A DNA stretch of 47,652 bases, taken from Oxalobacteraceae bacterium UBA7693 (GTDB lineage: Bacteria; Pseudomonadota; Gammaproteobacteria; Burkholderiales; Burkholderiaceae_D). Below, in pieces: positions 35,684-42,602 of the stretch. Below the pieces are notes generated by a model. That model was not told where the DNA came from. It saw nothing but the letters and a program-made list of their open reading frames with translations, and searched no databases. The DNA is taken from contig DLGN01000398.1 of assembly GCA_002482715.1 (NCBI GenBank), forward strand, positions 52,432-100,083, given 5' to 3'. How positions within the stretch are numbered: position 1 is the first letter of the stretch; the number at the start of each line of letters is the position of its first letter. A program made the position numbers and the translations under genes.

Positions 35684-35750
35684 CAAACACATGAACTGAC
35701 TAAAACTTGAACCCAGATACTTCATACTTCATATTTCCTACTGATAGGAC

Positions 35751-35782
35751 TTAGTGCTTATTTAGTGCTTATTTAGTGCTTA
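35751..35782 (-). repeat. 11-bp tandem repeat duplicating a stop codon
   Basis: TTAGTGCTTAT occurs at 35751-35761 and 35762-35772, with a third near-complete unit at 35773-35782. On the minus strand each unit encodes AAGCACTAA, so the last two codons and the TAA of the PstS-like gene are repeated twice more downstream. Replication slippage is the likely cause. Confidence 0.8.
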
Positions 35783-36198
35783 ATCACTTTCACAGACTTA
35801 TTCACTTTAGATGCATCAATATAAGCAATCGCCCCTGGCGTGCTGGCAACAAACTTCAAAATATCTTCATCACTTGCCATTTCTTTTGGTGGCTTCGCAC
35901 CACCGGTAAAAATTTGCCGCGCCCACTGAGCCTTCAACTGTGCAGGATTTTTCTTGAGTAGCTTATTACCAAATTCCTCGCGCACAGCACCTTCTTTTTG
36001 ATCAATCGGCGTAGCTTCACTTCCGTTAGAAAAGGTTTTGGTTTGTCCTAGAAAAATTTTCGCAAACTGCTCTTCATCAATCGCAGCGGAATTCGCAGGA
36101 TTGACGATAAGCACCACATCCGCCACAGCAGCTGCGCTGCAACTCATCGCAGACACGATACCGACATAGCCTAATAATTTAGGAAAGGAAAAATGCAT
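35773..36198 (-). CDS. Small PstS-like periplasmic protein
   Basis: The 141-aa protein has a signal peptide (VGIVSAMSCSAAAVADV) and a mature part resembling one lobe of a phosphate-type binding protein: DVVLIVNPANSAAIDEEQFA, KIFLGQTKTFSNGSEATPID, and near the end STPGAIAYIDASKV. Full PstS proteins are more than twice as long, so this is a single-domain relative; such proteins are common in proteobacteria next to porin-like genes. A clear AGGAG precedes the ATG. It follows the outer-membrane barrel gene by 12 bp and belongs to its operon. Ligand is unknown; phosphate is a guess. Confidence 0.85.
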   Translation of the reverse strand: MHFSFPKLLGYVGIVSAMSCSAAAVADVVLIVNPANSAAIDEEQFAKIFLGQTKTFSNGSEATPIDQKEGAVREEFGNKLLKKNPAQLKAQWARQIFTGGAKPPKEMASDEDILKFVASTPGAIAYIDASKVNKSVKVIKH

Positions 36199-36210
36199 GA
36201 TATTTCTCCT

Positions 36211-37368
36211 CTAAAAAGTGAAGTCATAAGAAACGGTTGCCAACTTGCGCGTATTGTCGGTACCGTTTAAGAAATCCCAACGACTACGATCAAGCTGGAA
36301 CTTGAGGAAACTACTATCCGACAATTGATAACGTAAAGTCACTCCGATGTTTCTATCGACCTCGATGGCTTTGCCAACGCCATCAAACGAGTTAAAACGA
36401 CTAATTGTTACCATTGGTAAAAAATTTCCAAGACGATATCCAGCTCCCATCAAATAGCCCGTGTAACTGCCACGTTGCGAAGACTGGTCAATTTTTGAAA
36501 ACTCTGTTCTGACGACCAAATCATCTTTATCGACATTCATCGATAAAGAGCTATAAGTTTGTGGAGAATATTTTCCATAAGTGATGTCTGGCGAAAACTG
36601 TACCAGACCTGTTGGCCCCATGCGCAGTCGTCTTTGCTTGGATTTATTTACCGATGCACGCACAGTGAACCAATCGCGATTCAATTCAAGATCGACACCA
36701 TACATATTGTCCCACTGCACATCGACGCGCGACGGGTCGCCTAATTTAGCAATCGCGACTTCTTTGGCATTTTCTTTACCAAAATAGGCACTCGATTTCA
36801 CTGCCCAGCCACCAATATCATCACGGAAAGTCAGATTCACACCGTTGTAATTCACCACCGGCCAACCATAGACATCGGGAGGTACGCGCGTCCAATTGTA
36901 GGCGTATGCCACGTCTTGAAAATCAGAGTAGAAGAAGAGTGGTAAACGTTTACGTCCGGCCTGCACCGTCCACTTTGGACTGAGGTTGTAACTCAAGAAA
37001 GCCAGCTCTACGCCAAGCTCAGCATCACCCGCAGCGTGACGCGCCATCAATTGGCCTGTGAAAGACAAATTGTCGGTAAAGGTCGCGGTTCCTTGTAATC
37101 CAAATCGCGATTCAGGTTTTAGTGACCAGCGTGATTCGTACACGCTGCCGTGAGAATAATCTGCGATATAACAAGGACACTTCCATTTATTATTATCGGG
37201 AAAGCCGACTTCCAAACCAGAGGCACTAAAGACCTTACCAGCGGTAATATTTCCAAATCCAGAGTACGTGAAATCGACGGCTTGACTGGTTCCCGCAACA
37301 CCAACCAAACTCAGAGCGAGCATTGCCCTATGCATGCTGATCATACTGACTGCTTTCAATCTACCCAT
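36211..37368 (-). CDS. Outer-membrane porin-like beta-barrel
   Basis: The 385-aa protein has a signal peptide (AMLALSLVGVAGTSQA) and a mature region with alternating polar and aromatic strands ending in the outer-membrane sorting Phe (ATVSYDFTF). A CPC motif near residue 64 is unusual for barrels. It does not resemble the trimeric OmpC-like porin encoded at 40341-41405. GGAGG lies about eight bases before the ATG. The downstream PstS-like gene suggests a two-part uptake or surface module, with the barrel admitting the compound that the periplasmic protein binds. Confidence 0.82.
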   Translation of the reverse strand: MGRLKAVSMISMHRAMLALSLVGVAGTSQAVDFTYSGFGNITAGKVFSASGLEVGFPDNNKWKCPCYIADYSHGSVYESRWSLKPESRFGLQGTATFTDNLSFTGQLMARHAAGDAELGVELAFLSYNLSPKWTVQAGRKRLPLFFYSDFQDVAYAYNWTRVPPDVYGWPVVNYNGVNLTFRDDIGGWAVKSSAYFGKENAKEVAIAKLGDPSRVDVQWDNMYGVDLELNRDWFTVRASVNKSKQRRLRMGPTGLVQFSPDITYGKYSPQTYSSLSMNVDKDDLVVRTEFSKIDQSSQRGSYTGYLMGAGYRLGNFLPMVTISRFNSFDGVGKAIEVDRNIGVTLRYQLSDSSFLKFQLDRSRWDFLNGTDNTRKLATVSYDFTF

Positions 37369-37618
37369 TTTCCATCCTCCTCATGTGAGAACTGCAAAAT
37401 CTTGATACCTTGATCGCTGAATTGAATGCGTTCCAGTAGACTTATCTATGTACCGCGTGAAATTAGTATAGGCTCAAGTTCTGCGAGGTGAAATGCCGAC
37501 ACGCAAGTTTTTGTATGGCAAGATACAGAAAAGCAACGCTTCTGTTGTATTTGATATGCTTAACAATTCTTAACAATATTTAGTTTTTTTTTAATTTCCA
37601 TCTACGAAGGAAAAATCC

Positions 37619-37921
37619 ATGATTTTTTACGAAGTCAGCGTTTCCGTGCCAGCGCAAATGAGCCAGGCATTTGAAAGCTATATGCGAGACAAGCATATTC
37701 CCGAAATTTGGGCGACAAAATGTTTTGTGCAAATTCACCTTGCCAAAATGGAAGAGGATAACTACCGGACTTGCTATCAAGCGCAATCGCAAGCAGAGTA
37801 CGAACGCTATCTGAATGATTTTGCGAGCGCGATGCGCGCAGATTTTATGCAGCACTTTCCTGACGGTTGTCAGGTACAGCGACAAGTATGGAACGGCTTG
37901 CAAACTTGGCCAGCGGCTTAA
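37619..37921 (+). CDS. DUF4286 family protein
   Basis: The 100-aa protein begins with MIFYEVSVSVPAQMSQAFES and carries YMRDKHIPEIWATKCFVQIH, the pattern of DUF4286, whose small alpha/beta (dimeric ferredoxin-like) fold is known but not its role. GAAGGA precedes the ATG. It stands alone between two outer-membrane protein genes and lies 250 bp from the barrel gene on the left; that gap shows only AT-rich promoter-like DNA and a TTAACAAT direct repeat near 37560-37575. Confidence 0.85.
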   Translation: MIFYEVSVSVPAQMSQAFESYMRDKHIPEIWATKCFVQIHLAKMEEDNYRTCYQAQSQAEYERYLNDFASAMRADFMQHFPDGCQVQRQVWNGLQTWPAA

Positions 37922-37931
37922 TTTGCTTTAG

Positions 37932-37972
37932 CAAAAAAACCCGCACCGTCAATAAAGTATGTTGCTCGGGTG
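37932..37972 (-). terminator. Weak terminator-like hairpin after CBM9/DUF5916 gene
   Basis: On the minus strand an imperfect stem (CCCG...CGGG with partly paired flanks and a long loop) is followed by TTTTTTT. It lies a few bases after the end of the outer-membrane gene at 37986. The stem is weak. Confidence 0.35.
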
Positions 37973-37985
37973 ATCAGTAAATAAT

Positions 37986-40205
37986 TTAGATCTGCCAAGA
38001 AAATTTGGTAAATAATTCACTTTGCTTGCGCTTAGCTACGAAGCCCGGCGTGTCGGATTTTGTCACCGTCCAACCAAGGTAGATTGCGCTGCCGACGCCA
38101 GCACGATGGGTGTACACAAATGAACTGACACTACGACTGCTTTGCGGCGCAACCGCCTGCTGGTACGCTTTAGGGTCACGCTTGGTGCTGGCATCTTGCA
38201 ATATCATCCTAATTGTATCTTTAGCGCTCAGGTGCAATATGCTATTAATTTGTAAGGCGGTTTCTTTGTAGGTGCGTTCACTCGTTTGCCCACCTTGTAG
38301 ATGATCACGATCGATCCAATTCGTTGCAAAACTCGGTTCTAACTCAAGACGATCAATCGGTCGAAGTTTCGCACTCATCGAATACGAACCGCCGCGTCCT
38401 AAACGATTCGCCATGATGTCAATTACATCACCGATGGTAAAGTCAGTGGAGATTCTGGCGATGCGTTTCCCTGGACTTGCCGCCAAGCCACCCGCGATAC
38501 GGCCAATGGAAAATAATTCGCCGTCTTGATTTACCCGACTACGTACCGTCGGACTCAAATTTAAATACGCAGAACTATCAAATGGCCCGGCAATCCGAAC
38601 TCCTGGCGTCAAAATTTTTGACAGCACATTGCCTTCACTATCCACTTTGTATTCGGCGCTAATGTAGGTATTAAATTCATTCAACACACCAGTCCGACCA
38701 AATTTCTTGGTGACTTCAGAGTTGATACTGCGAAATCCAACTTGCGAGAAAAATCCATTGTCCGCACGAAAATCTTTACTGAAATCACGTACATTCACTG
38801 ACATACCCCAAGCGTCATTACCACGAGACCAATCAAAATACGCGGCATGACCATTGGTTGTATTCGCACGCGCCAGATTACCTTGTGCGTTCATCTGTGC
38901 ATTCGTCGTGCTCATCAACACTTGCGCACGCATTAATTGATTGCGGTCGATCTGCCAAACAAAGTCTGGGCCGGCGACGCGATTGTAGCCAACGCCTTGC
39001 GCATATTGCCTGTCCGTCAAAACCGCACCCAGTGAAAGTGAACCTAGACGGAAATTCGCCCGCGCGTCCGTCGCTGTTGACGCAACCTGACTAGTCGCAT
39101 AGCCGGTGAAATAAGTTTGTGGCACCAACACCAAGGCACCTGCTGTATCTCGGCTACTCAACACACTAAAGTCTTTGTCAGCATCACGTTGGGTGTAACG
39201 CAAACCGACATCCGGATTCGCGATAGTGCGCGTACTGATTGCATTTAAAGGCGTGCGGAAAATGTCAGCTCCTTCCAAAAAGAACGGTCGCTTTTCCTGT
39301 ACAAAAATACCGAAACGGGTATTGCCCGACAACTGGGGTGAATCTAATTCAATTTGTGAGAAATCAGGATTCAAAGTCGCATCAATGGTGATTGCGGATG
39401 TTGGTCGCAATTTAAAATCTAAACTGACATCTTTTGATGAACTAACCACCCTAGCTTTACCATCGATCTGATCTTGCGCACGGCGCGCCACTAATTGCGG
39501 CGTGACGTTCCAACTCATACCAGATGGCAAATGTTTCATTCCCTCGATGGTGTTTGAAAAACACAAATTACAATTGGTCGCACGTGTCACAGCACCGCTA
39601 TACATGCGATAACGCTGGTCGCGTGTCATATTACGTAAGACTAATAAACTCCACGGTGTCGTTGAATGCTTATCATAAGCAATCGAGGAAAAAGGAATTT
39701 TGAATTCTGCACTCCAACCGCCATCAATACGCGCCGGGCTCGCGGAATATTCATAATCTGGTGCAGTATCATCACCCGAGGTATCGCTATAAATACCATC
39801 CATCAAAGCACCGCGTGCATTGACATAGAATACTTGCGCCGCCTTATGTCCACTGCTGGGGTCGATATACAGTGCAAAAAAATCCTGATCGATACTGATC
39901 TTATCTCGGCGTGCAAAAGAGTCGCGGATCTGATTTGGATCATTGTCAAAGCCTGTCACGCCCACGTACAAGAAACGATCGTCATACATCACTCGCACTT
40001 CCGTACGCAAATGTGCCGCAACATTATCAAATGGTTGCGTCTGGAAGAAATTGGTATGCGGAGTAACGGACTTCCACACAGCTTCATCAAGTTTGCCGTC
40101 CAATTTCACGACTTCATTTTTCTGCAATTGATGTGCCTGAAAGCCGGCATGCGCCGCAGTCGAGAACATCATGGCACTGAAACACAATACGGAGAAAAAT
40201 TTCAT
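37986..40205 (-). CDS. Outer-membrane protein with CBM9-like domain and DUF5916 barrel
   Basis: The 739-aa protein has a signal peptide (SAMMFSTAAHA). Residues ~25-215 form a carbohydrate-binding family 9-like beta-sandwich (VVKLDGKLDEAVWKSVTPHT, RTEVRVMYDDRFLYVGVTG, GWSAEFKIPFSSI). The remainder matches DUF5916, a predicted outer-membrane barrel (TLNPDFSQIELDSPQLSGNT, FVQEKRPFFLEGADIFRTP), with the terminal aromatic residue near the end (FTKFSWQI). Such proteins are widespread in Gram-negatives that degrade polymers, but the ligand is unknown. Only a weak ribosome site precedes the ATG. A porin gene terminator separates it from the next gene upstream. Confidence 0.85.
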   Translation of the reverse strand: MKFFSVLCFSAMMFSTAAHAGFQAHQLQKNEVVKLDGKLDEAVWKSVTPHTNFFQTQPFDNVAAHLRTEVRVMYDDRFLYVGVTGFDNDPNQIRDSFARRDKISIDQDFFALYIDPSSGHKAAQVFYVNARGALMDGIYSDTSGDDTAPDYEYSASPARIDGGWSAEFKIPFSSIAYDKHSTTPWSLLVLRNMTRDQRYRMYSGAVTRATNCNLCFSNTIEGMKHLPSGMSWNVTPQLVARRAQDQIDGKARVVSSSKDVSLDFKLRPTSAITIDATLNPDFSQIELDSPQLSGNTRFGIFVQEKRPFFLEGADIFRTPLNAISTRTIANPDVGLRYTQRDADKDFSVLSSRDTAGALVLVPQTYFTGYATSQVASTATDARANFRLGSLSLGAVLTDRQYAQGVGYNRVAGPDFVWQIDRNQLMRAQVLMSTTNAQMNAQGNLARANTTNGHAAYFDWSRGNDAWGMSVNVRDFSKDFRADNGFFSQVGFRSINSEVTKKFGRTGVLNEFNTYISAEYKVDSEGNVLSKILTPGVRIAGPFDSSAYLNLSPTVRSRVNQDGELFSIGRIAGGLAASPGKRIARISTDFTIGDVIDIMANRLGRGGSYSMSAKLRPIDRLELEPSFATNWIDRDHLQGGQTSERTYKETALQINSILHLSAKDTIRMILQDASTKRDPKAYQQAVAPQSSRSVSSFVYTHRAGVGSAIYLGWTVTKSDTPGFVAKRKQSELFTKFSWQI

Positions 40206-40292
40206 AGTCGATCTGGTTAGGGCACTAAAGGCAAATGAAAGGCAGGAAAAGTAAGGCGCTGCTTAGAAGGAAGGATTATCAAATAGTTCAAA

Positions 40293-40322
40293 AAAAAAAG
40301 ACTGCCGAAGCAGTCTTTTTTT
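40293..40322 (-). terminator. Strong terminator of the porin gene
   Basis: On the minus strand GACTGC-TTCG-GCAGTC forms a stem capped by a stable UUCG loop, extended by A/T pairs and followed by nine T. It starts 18 bp after the porin stop codon. Confidence 0.92.
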
Positions 40323-40340
40323 CAGACTAAATCCAGAGGG

Positions 40341-41405
40341 TTAGAATGAGTGCAATACACCAACTGTTGTACGCGTTGCTGTCTTGTTACCTGCGCCGAT
40401 GAACAAGCCCAATTCTTGGTCTTTAGCTGCTTTAGAGTCAGCTTTAGCATAAGAGAAAGAACCGTAGAATGCTGTACGCTTGCTCAAAGCGTATTTAGCA
40501 ACGCCAACGAATTGATCTGCTTCGCCTTTTACATCGCCAGAGCGACGGTTAGCGTAGTAAGCAGCTGTCAATGTTGTTTGTGGAGAAACCATGTAATCAA
40601 AACCTGCACCAAACACACTGATAGTACGGCCAGTTGTGTTCAATTCGTTTTCTGCGTAAGTAACTTTTACAGTCCAGTCAGAATTCACAACAAACTTCGC
40701 ACCACCTGTGTATGAACGAATTGTTGAGCTGTTAGTTGCGTCTTTCAACTGAGCGTAAGAGAACACAGCTGTCAAACCATTTTGGCTGAAACCAGCAGAT
40801 GCACCAGCGTAGCTGCTTGCAGATGCGTCACCAGCTTTTTCACCGAAGCCATACATTGCGCCGAAATTGATGCCGCCCAATACGGATGGGAATGCATATT
40901 TCACAGAATTGTTTTGACGTGTTGGGGAAGAAGCACCAACGCTAGTACCGTGAGTACCGAACAAACCAACATTGTTCAACGCGCCCAAAGCGATATTTGG
41001 GTTAGTACCAACGTGTGCAACGTTCAATGGATCAACTTGGATCAAAGTGTCGTATGCCAAGTTTGTTTGACGACCAACATTGACTGTACCGAAGCTGCCA
41101 GACAAGCCAACAGATGCGTTACGGTCGAACAAGTTACCGGCTGTACCAGTATCAACGTTCAAAGAGCTTTCCAATTGGAAATTTGCTTTCAAGCCGTTGC
41201 CCAAATCTTCAGTGCCTTTCAGGCCCCAACGTGAAGAAGACAAATTGCTCGCGTCCAAAGAAAACTTCTTGCCACCAGCGACTGTCTGGTTAGACATGTG
41301 GGATGTAGATGCATCGATTACACCGTACAACACAACAGAAGATTGTGCAGAAGCAGCAGATGCAAATGCACCAAATACTGCGAAAGCGATAAGTGATTTT
41401 TTCAT
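40341..41405 (-). CDS. Major trimeric porin (Burkholderiales type)
   Basis: ATG 41405 (GGAG ribosome site) gives 354 aa; the frame continues five codons farther. The signal peptide MKKSLIAFAVFGAFASAASA and the first strand QSSVVLYGVIDASTS are standard for Gram-negative porins of Burkholderiales. The family phrase SSRWGLKGTEDLGNGLKANF and the constriction-loop region FDRNASVGLSGSFGTVNVGR are present, and the chain ends in TTVGVLHSF with the sorting Phe. Codon use is narrower than in neighbours, consistent with high expression. It passes small hydrophilic solutes across the outer membrane. Confidence 0.93.
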   Translation of the reverse strand: MKKSLIAFAVFGAFASAASAQSSVVLYGVIDASTSHMSNQTVAGGKKFSLDASNLSSSRWGLKGTEDLGNGLKANFQLESSLNVDTGTAGNLFDRNASVGLSGSFGTVNVGRQTNLAYDTLIQVDPLNVAHVGTNPNIALGALNNVGLFGTHGTSVGASSPTRQNNSVKYAFPSVLGGINFGAMYGFGEKAGDASASSYAGASAGFSQNGLTAVFSYAQLKDATNSSTIRSYTGGAKFVVNSDWTVKVTYAENELNTTGRTISVFGAGFDYMVSPQTTLTAAYYANRRSGDVKGEADQFVGVAKYALSKRTAFYGSFSYAKADSKAAKDQELGLFIGAGNKTATRTTVGVLHSF

Positions 41406-41771
41406 TGAAAAATTCTCCAAAGGTTAATAAATTTTTTCGGATCAATAATTATTACTAAGTATCGACCAAAAATTGGGTCTCTTATAAGCACCTTATTATA
41501 AAAATAGGGCGATTTTTGCCTCGTATGCTAAGTGGCATTGGAACAAATTGCACTGTTTTGGGCAAAGAGAATTGCGCTATTATAGAACATATTCAAATTT
41601 TATGTGGCATTGCAACAACAAAGCACCAAAAACGCTCAAAAAACCTGTCACCAGTATAATTTTTCTGTTAACGCACTGCCTTGTCTTAACGCAAGTTTTT
41701 GCGCTTAATTTTGCGGCGGTTTAAGGTAATCCAATTACAATCCGATTTTCTAGTCTTCCTCATCGAGCCTC
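41406..41771. promoter_or_regulatory. Porin / coq7 divergent promoter region
   Basis: This 366-bp gap holds no gene. A TATAAT on the minus strand (41495-41500) lies ~90 bp before the porin start and may be its -10 box; a plus-strand TATAAT at 41655-41660 could serve coq7. No good -35 boxes were found. Two nearly identical 15-bp direct repeats, GTGGCATTGGAACAA (41532-41546) and GTGGCATTGCAACAA (41604-41618), lie 72 bp apart upstream of the porin promoter and could bind a regulator. Confidence 0.4.
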
Positions 41772-42404
41772 ATGTTCACCAAAACTACCGATCATTTATT
41801 GATTAATTTCGACCGTGCCTTACGCGTGATATCTGGACAAGCGCGCGCTTCACGTCGCAACCCTGGAGATATTTGTGCAGAGCGTGAATTATCGGATATC
41901 GAGAAAAAGCATAGCGCGGGTTTAATGCGGGTGAATCATGTCGGTGAAATCTGCGCGCAGGCTTTGTATGATTCACAAGCGGTGTTCTCTAAGTCTGAAG
42001 AGGTGAAGCGACAGTTTGCCCGCTCAAGTATTGAAGAAGAAGATCACTTGGCCTGGACCGCTGAGCGCTTAAAGCAGCTCAATTCCCACACCAGTGTACT
42101 CAACCCCCTCTGGTATGTCGGAGCCTATGCCTGTGGGCTGATTGCAGGCCGCTGTGGCGATGCCATAAGTCTCGGCTTTGTGGTGGAAACTGAAAAGCAG
42201 GTCGAAGCCCATCTCGCTAGTCATCTGAATGAGTTGCCAGCGCAAGACGAAAAATCACGGGCGATTGTTGAACAAATGCGCGTCGATGAAATTGCCCATG
42301 GTGCAGCCGCTGGAGAACTCGGTGCGACAGATTTACCGGCGCCCGTCAAAGTATTGATGCAAGCAATGGCAAAAGTGATGACAACCACAGCTTATCGTAT
42401 CTAA
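41772..42404 (+). CDS. coq7: Ubiquinone biosynthesis hydroxylase Coq7
   Basis: The 210-aa protein has the carboxylate-bridged diiron signature of Coq7: Glu59 in MRVNHVGEICAQAL, Glu89/His92 in IEEEDHLAW, a glutamate in VVETEKQVEAHL, and Glu173/His176 in MRVDEIAHG. It hydroxylates 2-polyprenyl-3-methyl-6-methoxy-1,4-benzoquinone in the penultimate step of ubiquinone synthesis at the inner membrane, as in proteobacteria that use Coq7 instead of UbiF. It is a single gene followed by a hairpin and a MITE copy. Confidence 0.96.
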   Translation: MFTKTTDHLLINFDRALRVISGQARASRRNPGDICAERELSDIEKKHSAGLMRVNHVGEICAQALYDSQAVFSKSEEVKRQFARSSIEEEDHLAWTAERLKQLNSHTSVLNPLWYVGAYACGLIAGRCGDAISLGFVVETEKQVEAHLASHLNELPAQDEKSRAIVEQMRVDEIAHGAAAGELGATDLPAPVKVLMQAMAKVMTTTAYRI

Positions 42405-42412
42405 TGTCATTG

Positions 42413-42442
42413 ATGAAATCTGCAAACCACTGCAGATTTCAT
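42413..42442 (+). terminator. Hairpin after coq7
   Basis: ATGAAATCTGCA (42413-42424) pairs with TGCAGATTTCAT (42431-42442) around a 6-base loop. It begins eight bases after the coq7 stop. No T-run follows, so it may work as a 3'-end barrier. Confidence 0.6.
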
Positions 42443-42468
42443 GACATACGACTCAAGATTAAAGAATC

Positions 42469-42599
42469 GAGACCTCTGCACAACCATAGCGAGCGGTCGA
42501 AATTTGGATTGAGAAGCGCACCTGTGCTAGGGCACAGCGACGTATTGGCAAAATCGCAGATTCAAAATTCAATCGCGCAGTAGCTTGTGCTGAAGTCTC
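42469..42599. mobile_element. 131-bp MITE-like element, copy 2
   Basis: It is the same length as and ~90% identical to the element at 19732-19862 and lies in the same orientation. It starts GAGACCTCTGCA; the right end has three substitutions compared with copy 1 (TGCTGAAGTCTC). A perfect 5-bp direct repeat GAATC flanks it (42464-42468 and 42600-42604). The central hairpin is kept (CTGTGC-TAGG-GCACAG). Its right target repeat overlaps the TGA stop of uvrD on the minus strand. Confidence 0.85.
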
Positions 42600-42602
42600 G
42601 AA

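Noticed and set aside
39666..40220. 184-codon plus-strand frame opposite the CBM9/DUF5916 gene
   Set aside because: It is antisense to a well-supported exported protein, has no ribosome site or domain, and its composition is that of a shadow frame.
40782..41234. 150-codon plus-strand frame opposite the porin
   Set aside because: It is Cys/Thr-rich nonsense produced by the strong codon bias of the porin gene.
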